Made by a program: the position numbers and the translations under genes. From assembly GCF_040548875.1 (NCBI RefSeq), contig NZ_JBEPSJ010000002.1:62001-126000 (forward strand): a stretch of 64,000 bases of DNA. Reading direction: 5' to 3'. Below the pieces are notes generated by a model. It was not told where the DNA came from and searched no databases. It saw only the letters and a list, made by a program, of their open reading frames with translations. This DNA is from Conyzicola nivalis_A. Its GTDB lineage: Bacteria > Actinomycetota > Actinomycetes > Actinomycetales > Microbacteriaceae. Shown piece after piece: positions 1-8,815 of the stretch; the first letter of the stretch is position 1; each line of letters begins with the position of its first letter.

Positions 1-349
1 CGTCGGGGGCGGTGTCCTGGCCGGCGAGGTTGTCGGCGGCGGCGATCTCCTCGGCGCTGGAGATGTCGGGGTCGGCGGAGTTGACGACGATGTCGTACTT
101 CTCCTCGAACATGGCCTTGATCTCGCCGTAGTTGGCCCAGTTGTCGGGGAGCGCGATGACGTTGAGCTCGCCTTCCTCCTGTGCGGCCGCGACGAGGGCG
201 TCGAGTCCGCCGAAGTCGTCGGCCGAGGTCGCGGTCGCCGCGTCGACGTCGGTCGCGGCCGGCGTCTCCGCTGCGGTCGAGCAGGCGCTGAGGGTGATCG
301 CGGCGGCGGCGAAGATCGCGATGCCCGCGAGGTGGCGCTTTCTGAACAA
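1..349 (-). CDS. ABC transporter substrate-binding lipoprotein, N-terminal part (cut by window edge)
   Basis: Only the first ~116 codons lie in the window. The start is TTG at 349, chosen because a perfect AGGAGG (355-360) stands five bases upstream and the protein then opens with a basic stretch, a hydrophobic segment and a lipobox (LSAC, Cys about residue 23). After the linker the sequence EEGELNVIALPDNWANY is typical of iron/spermidine/putrescine-type periplasmic-binding-protein-2 families. It should be a membrane-anchored extracellular binding protein whose permease and ATPase genes would lie to the left of this window. The substrate cannot be told from this fragment. Confidence 0.8.
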   Translation of the reverse strand, partial: MFRKRHLAGIAIFAAAAITLSACSTAAETPAATDVDAATATSADDFGGLDALVAAAQEEGELNVIALPDNWANYGEIKAMFEEKYDIVVNSADPDISSAEEIAAADNLAGQDTAPD

Positions 350-533
350 GGGTTCCTCCTGGTGGGCGCACCGGCCGCCCGCGCTGTGAGCGGGCAGAAG
401 GGAACCGGGTCGACCGGTGTGAACGCTACGGAGAATGGCGTACCGGGCGGCGACGGGTCGGTGAACGGCTGGCCAACGCCGGTTGTCGGGCAGGCGCCGA
501 TGTCGGCGGCGGTGGGTAGTGTCAGTCGGTGTG

Positions 534-1742
534 ATGGAGATCTCTGCGAAACAGGCCCGGCGCATAGCACTGGCGGCCCAGGGATTCGGGCGTCCGCCCG
601 GCGGCGCGGCTGTCGGCATCCGTCAGCTCGGCTCCCTGATCGACCGCCTCGGCCTGCTGCAGCTCGACTCGGTCAACGTGTTCGAACGCAGCCACTACCT
701 GCCGGTCTTCGCCCGGCTGGGGCACTACGACAAGGCAGACCTCGACCGTCTCACCTTCGGCCGCAAGAGCCGCTACACCGAGTACTGGGCGCACGAGGCG
801 GCGGTCATCCCGATGACGAAGCGCCCGCTGTTCCAGTGGCGCATGGACGCCCGGCGGGCCCGGGATGAGGCCGACACCTCGGGATGGGCGCACGCCAACC
901 GCCCGATGCTCGACTGGCTGCGCGCGGAGCTCGCGGCGAAGGGGCCGCTGCCGGCGAGCCAGATCGAGCACGACGCCAACAAGCGCAAGGGCTCGTGGTG
1001 GGAGTGGTCCGACGTGAAGCACGGGCTGGAGTACCTGTTCGGCTGGGGCGAGGTCGTCTCCGACGGACGCACGCGCTTCGAGCGCACCTACGCGCTGGCG
1101 TCGCAGCGGGTGCCGGCCGAGGTGCTCGCGACGACCGTGGCGGAGGCCGACGCCGTGCGCGCACTCGTCGCCGACGGAGCCCGCGCACACGGCATCGGCA
1201 CGCTCGGCGACATCGCCGACTACTACCGCATCAAGCAGGGGCCCGCGCGGGCCGCGGTCGACGAGCTGGTGGACGCCGGCGAGCTCGTGCCCGTGTCGGT
1301 CGAGGGCTGGACACAGCAGGCGTGGCTGCACCGCGACGCCCGTCTCGCCCGGCGAATCGATGCCGCTGCGCTGCTCTCCCCGTTCGACCCCGTGGTGTGG
1401 GCGCGGCCGCGCGCGGAGCGGCTCTTCGACTTCCACTACCGCATCGAGATCTACACCCCGGTCGAGAAACGGGTGTTCGGCTACTACAGCCTGCCGGTGC
1501 TCATCGACGACCGCGTCGTCGGCCGCATCGACCTGAAGAGCGACCGCCAGAACCGGGTGCTGCGGGTGCAGTCGGCCTGGCGCGAGGCGTCGGCCCCGGC
1601 CGGCGTCGAGGAGCGCATCGCGCCGCTGCTCGAGAGCACGCGGGTCTGGCAGGGCCTGGACGCGATCGAGGTCGTCGATCGCGGCAACCTGGCGCGCGAC
1701 CTCGCCGGGGCCGTGGGCCTTCCGTTGGTCTCCCCCGCCTGA
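534..1742 (+). CDS. YcaQ/AlkX-type winged-helix DNA glycosylase
   Basis: 402-aa protein of the HTH_42 (COG3214) family. Described members (E. coli YcaQ, Streptomyces AlkZ) are DNA glycosylases that unhook bulky or cross-linked alkylated bases. The N-terminal block ISAKQARRIALAAQGF and the segment RLGLLQLDSVNVF match the family. Q43-L44-D45 is the Q-x-D catalytic motif of the YcaQ-like branch; the AlkZ branch has Q-x-Q. The start is ATG 534 (GTG at 531 is possible); no strong ribosome binding site is visible. It stands alone, divergent from the lipoprotein gene and convergent with htpX. Family is confident; the actual lesion is inferred. Confidence 0.85.
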   Translation: MEISAKQARRIALAAQGFGRPPGGAAVGIRQLGSLIDRLGLLQLDSVNVFERSHYLPVFARLGHYDKADLDRLTFGRKSRYTEYWAHEAAVIPMTKRPLFQWRMDARRARDEADTSGWAHANRPMLDWLRAELAAKGPLPASQIEHDANKRKGSWWEWSDVKHGLEYLFGWGEVVSDGRTRFERTYALASQRVPAEVLATTVAEADAVRALVADGARAHGIGTLGDIADYYRIKQGPARAAVDELVDAGELVPVSVEGWTQQAWLHRDARLARRIDAAALLSPFDPVVWARPRAERLFDFHYRIEIYTPVEKRVFGYYSLPVLIDDRVVGRIDLKSDRQNRVLRVQSAWREASAPAGVEERIAPLLESTRVWQGLDAIEVVDRGNLARDLAGAVGLPLVSPA

Positions 1743-1776
1743 GCGCGCTCCCGTTCCGAACGACGCCGGCCAGGCG

Positions 1777-1846
1777 CGCGCTGGTGTGCGCGCTCGGCTG
1801 TGAACGCTCGGCTGTGCACGCTCTGCTGTGCGCGCTCTGCTGTGCG
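1777..1846. repeat. 14-bp tandem direct repeat, about 5 copies, in a convergent junction
   Basis: Four clear 14-bp units (1791-1804, 1805-1818, 1819-1832, 1833-1846; consensus CGCTCNGCTGTGNN) are preceded by a more diverged unit at 1777-1790. The array ends exactly where the htpX stop codon begins. It fills most of the gap between two convergent genes. Confidence 0.8.
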
Positions 1847-2740
1847 CTAGAAGCCGCCGCCGATCTTGTGCAGGCGCTCGACGCGCTCCGCGATCGGGGG
1901 GTGGGTGCTGAACAGCTTGTCGATGAGGCCTGGCTTGTTCGGGTCGGCGATCCACATGTGCGCCATCGAGGAGTTCTGGCGCTTCACCGGACGACCGTAG
2001 GCGGCGAGTTTCTGCAGTGCGCTCGCGAGGGCTTCAGGATGACGCGTTGTCATCGCCCCCGTTGCATCCGCCAGGTATTCACGCTGACGCGACACGGCCG
2101 CCTGAACGACACCGGCCACGAGCGGCGAGATGACGAGTGCGGCGATTCCGAGGATGAGCAGCAGCGGGTTGCCGCCGCCGTTGTTGTTGTTGCGGTTGCC
2201 GCCGCTGAAGAAGCTGAAACGCAACAGGATGTCGGCGATGAATCCGACGGCGACGACGAGTCCGAAGACGATCGTCGAGACGCGGATGTCGTAGTTCTGC
2301 ACGTGGCCGAGCTCGTGCGCCATGACACCCTCGAGCTCGTCGTCCTCCATGATCGCGAGCAGGCCCGTGGTCGCGGCGACGACGGCGTGCTTGGGGTCGC
2401 GTCCGGTGGCGAACGCGTTGGGGGCGTCGTCGTTGATGATGTACACCTTCGGCATCGGCATGCCGTTGGTGATCGAGAGGTTCTCGACGATGCGGTACAG
2501 CCGCGGGTCGTCGGACTTCTGGATCTCGTGCGCCCCGCTGATGGCGAGAGCCTGGCTGCCTGCCGCGAAGTACTGGATGAGCGTGTATACGCCGGCGCCG
2601 ATCAGCGTGCCGATCGTGATGGTGAAAGGATCACCGCCGATGAAGAACGTCGCGACGTACCCGAGCACGGCGATGATGATCAGGAACAGCGCGATGATGA
2701 ACACCGTGTTGCGCTTGTTCGCGGCTATGGCGCGATACAT
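1847..2740 (-). CDS. htpX: HtpX-type membrane zinc metalloprotease
   Basis: 297-aa M48 family protease of membrane quality control, with its active site facing the cytoplasm. Two N-terminal membrane segments (about 12-32 and 42-62) precede the zinc motif HELGH at 142-146. E221 in REYLADA is the likely third zinc ligand, and two further hydrophobic segments lie near 155-175 and 192-212. A short Asn/Gly run (182-190) separates the last two. Length is normal for the family. It lies 18 bp downstream of lemA in the same direction, so the two are probably cotranscribed, an arrangement common in bacteria. Confidence 0.95.
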   Translation of the reverse strand: MYRAIAANKRNTVFIIALFLIIIAVLGYVATFFIGGDPFTITIGTLIGAGVYTLIQYFAAGSQALAISGAHEIQKSDDPRLYRIVENLSITNGMPMPKVYIINDDAPNAFATGRDPKHAVVAATTGLLAIMEDDELEGVMAHELGHVQNYDIRVSTIVFGLVVAVGFIADILLRFSFFSGGNRNNNNGGGNPLLLILGIAALVISPLVAGVVQAAVSRQREYLADATGAMTTRHPEALASALQKLAAYGRPVKRQNSSMAHMWIADPNKPGLIDKLFSTHPPIAERVERLHKIGGGF

Positions 2741-2758
2741 GGACTACCGCCCCGGGGG

Positions 2759-3325
2759 TTAGAACTGCACGCGGGGAGGTTCGGCGATCGCCGCGGCGTC
2801 GGCCACCTCGAAGAACTCGCGCTCGTGGAATCCGAGCCCGCGGACGAAGAGGGTGTTCGGGAAGACCTTGATCTTGGTGTTCAGCTCGCGCACGCCGCCG
2901 TTGTAGAAGCGACGGCTTGCCTGGATCTTGTCTTCGGTGTCGACGAGCTCGCCCTGCAGCTGCAGGTAGTTCTGGCTCGCCTGGAGCTGCGGGTACGCCT
3001 CGGCGACGGCGAAGACGCTCTTGAGCGCCGACTGGATGTGGCCTTCGGCGACGGATGCCTCACCCGGGGTCGACGCGTTGATCGACTCGGCGCGGGCCTT
3101 CGTGACCGCCTCGAAGACGCCCTTCTCGTGGGCGGCATAGCCCTTGACCGTCTCGATGAGGTTGGGGAGCAGGTCGGCCCGTCGCTTGAGCTGCACGGTG
3201 ATGTCGCTCCACGCCTCGTCGACGCGCACGTTGAGGGTCACGAGGCCGTTGTAGGTCGTCCAGAGATAGATGCCAACGATGAGCACGAGCAGCACGATGA
3301 CACCGATGACGATAAGGATTTCCAT
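2759..3325 (-). CDS. lemA: LemA family protein
   Basis: 188 aa from ATG 3325; a GTG three codons upstream (3334) is the alternative. One N-terminal transmembrane helix (about 2-22) is followed by the family's helical domain, with recognisable LemA landmarks: WTTYNGLV, a VDEAWSDI segment and LKRRADLLPNL near the N-terminus and ASQNYLQLQGELVDTEDKI in the middle. The biochemical role of LemA proteins is not settled. The gene precedes htpX, suggesting a shared role in membrane-protein maintenance. Confidence 0.9.
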   Translation of the reverse strand: MEILIVIGVIVLLVLIVGIYLWTTYNGLVTLNVRVDEAWSDITVQLKRRADLLPNLIETVKGYAAHEKGVFEAVTKARAESINASTPGEASVAEGHIQSALKSVFAVAEAYPQLQASQNYLQLQGELVDTEDKIQASRRFYNGGVRELNTKIKVFPNTLFVRGLGFHEREFFEVADAAAIAEPPRVQF

Positions 3326-3428
3326 ACCGGCCACTATAGGGGAGGCTGTCTCACATCAGAGGCTGAGGGCCGCGGCTCAGAGCGAATTCGCGGTTCACGC
3401 GGTGGGGGTCGAGCGCTACACTCTGGCC

Positions 3429-4088
3429 ATGATGGCGCAAGTGGATGAACCGGCTCCGGCCGCGCGTCGTCCGCGCGGTCGACCGCGCAAGTCGGAGACC
3501 CGCGTCGACACCCGGGCGCTCATCGTCGCCGCCGCCGCGACGGAGTTCACGGCCAAGGGGTACGACTCCACGTCGATGCGCGCCATCGCCCGGCGCGCGG
3601 GAGTCGACCCATCGCTCGTGCACCACTACTTCGGCGACAAGGCCGACCTGTTCGCCGAGACCATCCGCGCCCCGCTGCGCCCCGACCGGCTCGTCGCGGC
3701 CGTGCTCGACGGGCCGCGCGACCGAGTCGGCGAGAACCTCGTGCGCGCCCTCGTGACCGCCGTCGACGACCCGAAGGTGAGCAAGCGGGCGGTCGGCCTG
3801 CTCCGCACCGCGCTCGGCCAGGAGTTCGCCGCGGCGCTCCTGCGCCAGTTCATCTCGCGGGAGGTTCTCGGGCGCATCGCCGCGACCCTCGGCGGCGAGC
3901 ATGCCGAGCTGCGCGCCTCGTTCGCGGCGTCGCAGATGGTCGGCCTGCTGGTGGCGCGCTACGGCGTGCGCATCGAGCCCTTGGCGAGCGCGTCGGTCGA
4001 GGAAGTGGTTCGCCGCGTCGGACCGGTGATCCAGTGGCATCTCACCGGCGGCGGACCCCTTGACGGAGGCGGGACACCCGGCGAATAA
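3429..4088 (+). CDS. TetR/AcrR family transcriptional regulator of the adjacent ABC exporter
   Basis: 219 aa from ATG 3429 (ATG 3432 is equally possible). A basic Pro/Arg-rich leader (RRPRGRPRK) precedes the TetR helix-turn-helix, residues about 25-70, with the classic DPSLVHHYFGDKADLF recognition helix and following segment. The C-terminal ligand domain is of the TetR_C type common in actinobacteria. The ABC exporter genes start 8 bp downstream, so the regulator most likely controls its own operon in response to an exported compound. The ligand is unknown. Confidence 0.9.
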   Translation: MMAQVDEPAPAARRPRGRPRKSETRVDTRALIVAAAATEFTAKGYDSTSMRAIARRAGVDPSLVHHYFGDKADLFAETIRAPLRPDRLVAAVLDGPRDRVGENLVRALVTAVDDPKVSKRAVGLLRTALGQEFAAALLRQFISREVLGRIAATLGGEHAELRASFAASQMVGLLVARYGVRIEPLASASVEEVVRRVGPVIQWHLTGGGPLDGGGTPGE

Positions 4089-4096
4089 TTCTGCAC

Positions 4097-4825
4097 ATGG
4101 TGAATTATTCGTCGCCTGCGGTGCACATCTCCGGGCTGAGGGTGCGCCGGGGCAGCAACGTCGTCATCGACGGCCTCGACCTCGAGCTGCCACGCGGCGG
4201 AGTCACGGGGCTGCTCGGCCCCAGCGGATCCGGCAAGACCACGCTCATGCGCGCGATCGTCGGGGTGCAGATCATCGACGCGGGCACCGTCAGGGTGCTC
4301 GGCGAGGAAGCCGGCTCGGCCGGGCTCCGCCATCGAGTCGGCTACGTCACGCAGCTCTCGAGCGTCTACGACGATCTGACCGTGCGCCAGAACCTGCGCT
4401 ACTTCGCCCGGGTGCTGGGCGCCCCGGCCGCCGACGTCGAGCGCGTGATCGACGAGACCGATCTGGCCGGGCAGGCCGACGCGCTGGCCGGGTCGCTCTC
4501 CGGCGGGCAGCTGAGCCGGGCGTCGCTCGCCGCCGCGCTGCTCGGCAGCCCCGAGCTGCTGGTGCTCGACGAGCCGACGGTCGGTCTCGACCCCGTGCTG
4601 AGGGTCGACCTGTGGGGGCTGTTCCGGCGACTGTCCGAGGCGGGCGTCACACTGCTCGTGTCGAGTCACGTGATGGACGAGGCGACGCGGTGCGACCGGC
4701 TGCTGCTCATGCGCGACGGCGCCGTGCTCGCCGACGACTCCCCCACCGGTCTCATGGCCGCGACCGGCACGACCGACGCGGAGTCTGCGTTTCTCGCGCT
4801 CATCCGTCACGGGGCACGCTCATGA
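4097..4825 (+). CDS. ABC exporter ATP-binding protein
   Basis: 242-aa ATPase of an ABC-2 type exporter. Walker A is GPSGSGKTT (41-49); the signature LSGGQ and the Walker B LVLDEPTVGLDP follow, and the switch histidine is in LLVSSHVMDEA. The stop overlaps the permease start by four bases (ATGA at 4822-4825), typical of a coupled ATPase/permease pair. With the TetR gene upstream it forms a regulated drug- or metabolite-efflux operon; the substrate is unknown. Confidence 0.92.
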   Translation: MVNYSSPAVHISGLRVRRGSNVVIDGLDLELPRGGVTGLLGPSGSGKTTLMRAIVGVQIIDAGTVRVLGEEAGSAGLRHRVGYVTQLSSVYDDLTVRQNLRYFARVLGAPAADVERVIDETDLAGQADALAGSLSGGQLSRASLAAALLGSPELLVLDEPTVGLDPVLRVDLWGLFRRLSEAGVTLLVSSHVMDEATRCDRLLLMRDGAVLADDSPTGLMAATGTTDAESAFLALIRHGARS

Positions 4826-5556
4826 CCCCCCGCCGCACCCTCGCGACCGCCGGGCGGGTGCTCACGCAGATACGGCACGACCCGCGCACCGTCGTGCTGC
4901 TGCTCGTCGTGCCGAGCCTGCTGATCGGCCTGGTCGCCTGGCTCTTCGACGACACCCCGGTTTTCCAGCAGATCGGCCCGGCGATGCTGGCGTTGTTCCC
5001 CTTCATCATCATGTTCCTGGTGACGAGCATCGCGACGCTGCGCGAACGGCGGTCGGGAACGCTCGAGCGGCTGCTCAGCCTGCCGCTGTCGAAGCTCGAC
5101 TTCATCCTCGGCTACGCGCTCGCGTTCGGGCTGCTCGCGGTACTGCAGGCCACCATCGCCGCGACCTTCGCGGTCGCGGTCTGCGGCCTCGAGATCGAGG
5201 GCTCGCTCGGGCTCCTCCTCGCCGTCGCCGTCAGCGACGCGGTGCTCGGGACGACGCTCGGCCTGCTCGCGAGCGCCTTCGCACGCACCGAGTTCCAGGT
5301 GGTGCAGTTCATGCCGGCGATCGTCTTTCCGCAGGTGCTGCTGGGCGGCGTGCTGATCCGCCGCGACGAGATGCCGCCCGTGCTCGAGGCGATCTCCGAC
5401 TGGCTGCCGCTGTCGCACGCCATCGACGCGCTGAACGCGGTCGCGACCGGCAGCGAGGACGACGGCTATGTGGTCGGCCAGCTGCTCATCCTCGCGGCCT
5501 TCGCGGTGGGAGCGATCGTGCTCGGCTCGATCACCCTGCGCCGCCGCACGCAGTAG
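4822..5556 (+). CDS. ABC-2 type exporter permease
   Basis: 244-aa integral membrane protein starting in the ATGA overlap with the ATPase gene. About six hydrophobic segments are visible, the first at VVLLLLVVPSLLIGLVAWLF. The segment LRERRSGTLERLLSLPLSKLDFILGYAL is the characteristic ABC2_membrane motif (linker after the second membrane segment). It should pair with the upstream ATPase as a dimeric exporter. Confidence 0.92.
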   Translation: MTPRRTLATAGRVLTQIRHDPRTVVLLLVVPSLLIGLVAWLFDDTPVFQQIGPAMLALFPFIIMFLVTSIATLRERRSGTLERLLSLPLSKLDFILGYALAFGLLAVLQATIAATFAVAVCGLEIEGSLGLLLAVAVSDAVLGTTLGLLASAFARTEFQVVQFMPAIVFPQVLLGGVLIRRDEMPPVLEAISDWLPLSHAIDALNAVATGSEDDGYVVGQLLILAAFAVGAIVLGSITLRRRTQ

Positions 5557-5627
5557 GCCGGGCACCCAGCCGCGAACTGGCAGAATCGTTGGGCGCGATC
5601 TGCGCCCAATGAACCAAAGGACGCAGC

Positions 5628-6158
5628 ATGACGGATGGCACGGCGGCACGACTTGTCGAACAGCACACGGCGATCATCGAGGACTTCCCCAAGGCCGGGA
5701 TCACGTTCCGCGACCTGACCCCGGTCTTCGCCGACGGCGCGGCGCTGCGGGCGGTCACCGACGCCCTCGTCGCCCCGTTCGCCGGCCGCATCGACGCGGT
5801 CGCGGGGGTCGAGGCACGCGGGTTCCTGCTCGCCGCGTCCGCCGCCTACGCGATGGGCCTCGGTGTGCTGGTGATCCGAAAGCCGGGCAAGCTGCCGCGC
5901 GAGGTCATCAGCGAGAGCTACGACCTCGAGTACGGCTCGACGAGCCTCGAGGTGCAGCCGAGCGACTTCCCGCCCGGCACGCGCATCCTGCTGCTCGACG
6001 ACGTGCTGGCCACGGGCGGCACTCTCGCGGCCAGCTCGCGCCTGATGGAGCGGGCGGGCTGGGTGGTCGCCGGGGTCAGCGTGGTGCTCGAGCTCGAGGA
6101 GCTCGACGGGCGCGCGAATCTCGAGGGACGCGACATCCGCTCGATCTCCGTCGTCTAG
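5628..6158 (+). CDS. apt: adenine phosphoribosyltransferase
   Basis: 176 aa, normal length. It salvages adenine: adenine + PRPP gives AMP + pyrophosphate, in the cytoplasm. The N-terminal segment IEDFPKAGITFRDLTPVF and the VEARGFLLAA segment are diagnostic for Apt, and the PRPP-binding loop LLLDDVLATGGTL is at 121-133. The start ATG 5628 has a good AAAGGA ribosome binding site. It lies 71 bp after the exporter operon and looks like a single gene; a 14-bp repeat array follows its stop codon directly. Confidence 0.97.
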   Translation: MTDGTAARLVEQHTAIIEDFPKAGITFRDLTPVFADGAALRAVTDALVAPFAGRIDAVAGVEARGFLLAASAAYAMGLGVLVIRKPGKLPREVISESYDLEYGSTSLEVQPSDFPPGTRILLLDDVLATGGTLAASSRLMERAGWVVAGVSVVLELEELDGRANLEGRDIRSISVV

Positions 6159-6228
6159 CGACGGCCGCCCGGCGACAGCCGCCCGGCGACAGCCGTCTCG
6201 CGACGGCCGCCTGGCGACCGTCGTCCAG
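6159..6228. repeat. 14-bp tandem direct repeat, 5 copies, in a convergent junction
   Basis: Five 14-bp units (6159-6172, 6173-6186, 6187-6200, 6201-6214, 6215-6228), consensus CGACNGCCGCCCGG with drift in the last unit. The array begins at the base after the apt stop codon and ends 3 bp before the stop codon of the convergent permease gene. Unit length equals that of the array at 1777-1846, but the sequence is unrelated. Confidence 0.85.
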
Positions 6229-6231
6229 CCG

Positions 6232-7125
6232 CTAGTTCTTCCGGTCGGTGGCCATGCCCATGCGGGCGAGCACCAGCGTCTCGATCACCTGCACGACGAA
6301 GTAGAGCGCGAGCGAGATCGCGGTGACGACGACGACCGACGCCCACACGTCGGCGAACTTCGCCTGCGGCAGGTACTGCAGCGTGCTGAAGCCGATGCCG
6401 TCTCCGGTGGACAGCATCTCGACGAGCAGCGCGCCGGTGATCGCGCCGGGCACCGAGATGCGGATCGCGGCGAACAGCGACGGCAGAGCTCCGGGCAGCG
6501 CCACCTTGCGCACGGCGGTGAAGGTGCCGCCGCCGTAGACGGCGACCACGTCGAGCATCTCGGGTGATGCGGCCTTCAGGCCGAACACCATGGTGACGAG
6601 CGCGGGGAACAGCACGACGATGCCGCCGATGACAGCGACGGATGCCTCAGATCCGTTGCCGAAGATCAGGATGATCACCGGCGCGAGGGCGATGAGCGGC
6701 ACAGAGCGCAGCAGCATCGCCACCGGCATCAGCGCGCTCTCGGCGCCCTTGGAGACGCGGAACAGGATGGCGCCGAGGATTGCGACGGTCAGCCCGACGA
6801 CGAACCCGGTGAACGAGTGCCGCAGGGTCACCGCGAGGTTCGCGCCGAGCACCGCACGGTTCTCGGCCGCGTCGGCGTCGACGAAGAGGAAGTCCCAGAC
6901 GTCGAGCGGGCCCTTCGCGATGTACGGCGAGATGCCGAAGAACGCCAGCACTGCCAGCCAGAGCAGGATGACGATCACGAAGGTCGAGACGCCGACCAGC
7001 ACGCTTTTGCCCAGCGCCTTGCCGAGCGACTTGAGGGCGCTGGTGCGCACCTGACGTCGCAGCTCGGCGACAGAGGGCGCCCGGGTCTGCGGGGTCGCCG
7101 TCGGGTCGAGGGTCGCCTGCGTCAT
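6232..7125 (-). CDS. NitT/TauT/thiamine-precursor type ABC transporter permease (second permease)
   Basis: 297-aa binding-protein-dependent permease of the SsuC/ThiX type, with a long cytoplasmic N-terminus (about 45 aa) and roughly six membrane segments. The EAA loop lies near AVYGGGTFTAVRKVALPGALPSL, which should contact the ATPase. It is the last gene of a four-gene importer operon (binding protein, ATPase, permease, permease) with only 1 bp to the preceding permease gene. Two different permeases suggest a heterodimeric channel. Confidence 0.9.
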   Translation of the reverse strand: MTQATLDPTATPQTRAPSVAELRRQVRTSALKSLGKALGKSVLVGVSTFVIVILLWLAVLAFFGISPYIAKGPLDVWDFLFVDADAAENRAVLGANLAVTLRHSFTGFVVGLTVAILGAILFRVSKGAESALMPVAMLLRSVPLIALAPVIILIFGNGSEASVAVIGGIVVLFPALVTMVFGLKAASPEMLDVVAVYGGGTFTAVRKVALPGALPSLFAAIRISVPGAITGALLVEMLSTGDGIGFSTLQYLPQAKFADVWASVVVVTAISLALYFVVQVIETLVLARMGMATDRKN

Positions 7126-7126
7126 G

Positions 7127-7954
7127 TCAGGCCGCCTTTCCGGTCGACCAGGGCGCGACGACCCGGGCGACGAGTCCGAGCAGCGCGTAGCCGATGATCG
7201 CGACGAGGGCGCACAGCAGGAAGATCACCCAGACGCGCGGCGAGTTCAGGGTGACGGCTGCGCCGACGAGGATCGGGCCGACGCCCACGTCGATCTTGCC
7301 GAAGTACTCGCCGAGCACGGCGCCGAGGAAGGCGGCGGGTACGGCGATCTGCAGGGAGCTGAGGATGCCGGGCAGCGCGGCGATCACCCGCACCTTGCGC
7401 AGCTGGGTGAGCTTCGAGCCGCCGTAGACGGTGACGACGTCGAGCGACGCCTTGTCCACGGCCTTGAGCCCGAGCAGGGTGCCGACGACGGTGGTGAAGA
7501 ACACCGAGAACGCCGCGAGGAAGATGGCGGTGGCGGATGGCTCGCCCGGCGCCTTCGCGCCGCCGAGCACGATGAGCACGAGCGGGCCGATGGCGACGAT
7601 GGGGATGCAGTACGTGATGACGGCGATCTGGCTGAGGACTCCCTCGAGCCACGGCAGCACGAGCACGATCGCCGAGAGCAGCAGCGCGATCCCGTTGCCC
7701 CAGAGGTAGCCGATGCCGGCCTCCGTGATGGTCACCGAGAACGAGCGCCAGTAGTAGGCGAAGCCGTCGGTGAAGAACGCCTCGACGACCTGCGGCGGGG
7801 TGGGGATCGGGGCGTAGTCGCCCGACCCGCGCGGGCCGAAGACGGTGAGCGCGAGTACCCACCAGACGGCGACGAGCGCCACGAGCCCGAGAAGGCCGAC
7901 TGCCCAGGACGGGAGTGCACGCCGTGTGCGGGTGACCCCTCTCACGCCGGTCAT
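7127..7954 (-). CDS. NitT/TauT/thiamine-precursor type ABC transporter permease (first permease)
   Basis: 275-aa permease with six or so membrane segments and the EAA-loop sequence TVYGGSKLTQLRKVRVIAALPGI, closely parallel to the loop of the next permease, so the two are paralogous partners. Its start overlaps the stop of the upstream ATPase gene (ATGA at 7951-7954). The whole operon resembles pyrimidine-, flavin- or alkylsulfonate-importing systems. Confidence 0.9.
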   Translation of the reverse strand: MTGVRGVTRTRRALPSWAVGLLGLVALVAVWWVLALTVFGPRGSGDYAPIPTPPQVVEAFFTDGFAYYWRSFSVTITEAGIGYLWGNGIALLLSAIVLVLPWLEGVLSQIAVITYCIPIVAIGPLVLIVLGGAKAPGEPSATAIFLAAFSVFFTTVVGTLLGLKAVDKASLDVVTVYGGSKLTQLRKVRVIAALPGILSSLQIAVPAAFLGAVLGEYFGKIDVGVGPILVGAAVTLNSPRVWVIFLLCALVAIIGYALLGLVARVVAPWSTGKAA

Positions 7955-8772
7955 TCGTCGATCGCGACGCCGCCGGTGCCGAACAGCAGCTCGGAGGCGT
8001 GGTCGACGTAGGCGTGGAACTCGGGGGTGCGCTGCATCTCGGGCAGGCGCGGACGCGGGAGGTCGATGTCGATGATCTCTTTGATCCGGCCGGGGCGCGG
8101 GCTCATGACCGCCACCTGGTCGGAGAGGAAGATCGCCTCGGAGATGCCGTGCGTGACGAGCAGGGTGGTGGCGGGCTTGTGCGTCCAGATGCGCAGCAGC
8201 TCGAGGTTGAGCCGCTGGCGGGTCATGTCGTCGAGCGCGCCGAACGGCTCGTCGAGCAGCAGCACCGAGGGCTTCATCACGAGCGAGCGGGCGATCGAGA
8301 CCCGCTGGCGCATGCCGCCGGAGAGCTGCGCCGGTCGGGCCTTCTCGAAGCCGCGCAGGCCGACGAGGTCGATGAGCTCGTCGATGTACGACTGGTCGGG
8401 CTTCTTGCCGGCGATCTCGAACGGCAGCCGGATGTTCGACATGACGCTGCGCCAGGGCAGAAGCGCGTGGTCCTGGAACGCGATGCCGAGCTCGTTGTTC
8501 TTGCGCAGCTCGGTGGGGCTCTTGCCGTCGACCCGGGTGGTGCCCGATGTGGGGTCTTCGAGCCCGGCGAGGATGCGCAGGATGGTGGACTTTCCGCAGC
8601 CCGACGGCCCGAGCAGGGCGAGGAACGTGCCCTTGTCGGTGTGCAGATTGGCGTTGTCCAGCGCCGTCACACTCTTCGTCCCCATGCGGAACTCTTTGTG
8701 CAGGTCGCTGATCTGGATGCCGGTGCCCAGGGAGATCTCCTGGGCACCGTCAACAGCCGTGGTAATGCTCAC
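7951..8772 (-). CDS. NitT/TauT-type ABC transporter ATP-binding protein
   Basis: 273 aa. Walker A GPSGCGKST (55-63), signature LSGGMRQRVSIARSL, Walker B VLLLDEPFGALDD and switch histidine in LLVTHGISEA are intact; the combination is typical of the SsuB/TauB/ThiZ branch. Transcribed after the binding-protein gene (43-bp gap) and overlapping the first permease gene by four bases. It energises import by the two permeases encoded downstream. Confidence 0.93.
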   Translation of the reverse strand: MSITTAVDGAQEISLGTGIQISDLHKEFRMGTKSVTALDNANLHTDKGTFLALLGPSGCGKSTILRILAGLEDPTSGTTRVDGKSPTELRKNNELGIAFQDHALLPWRSVMSNIRLPFEIAGKKPDQSYIDELIDLVGLRGFEKARPAQLSGGMRQRVSIARSLVMKPSVLLLDEPFGALDDMTRQRLNLELLRIWTHKPATTLLVTHGISEAIFLSDQVAVMSPRPGRIKEIIDIDLPRPRLPEMQRTPEFHAYVDHASELLFGTGGVAIDE

Positions 8773-8815
8773 GGGTAGTCCTTCTTTACGCGGGGTTTAC
8801 TGTGAGAGACGCGAA

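Noticed and set aside
522..1955. 477-codon minus-strand frame opposite the YcaQ-like gene
   Set aside because: Composition-driven shadow; it runs across the convergent junction and into htpX without any recognisable domain.
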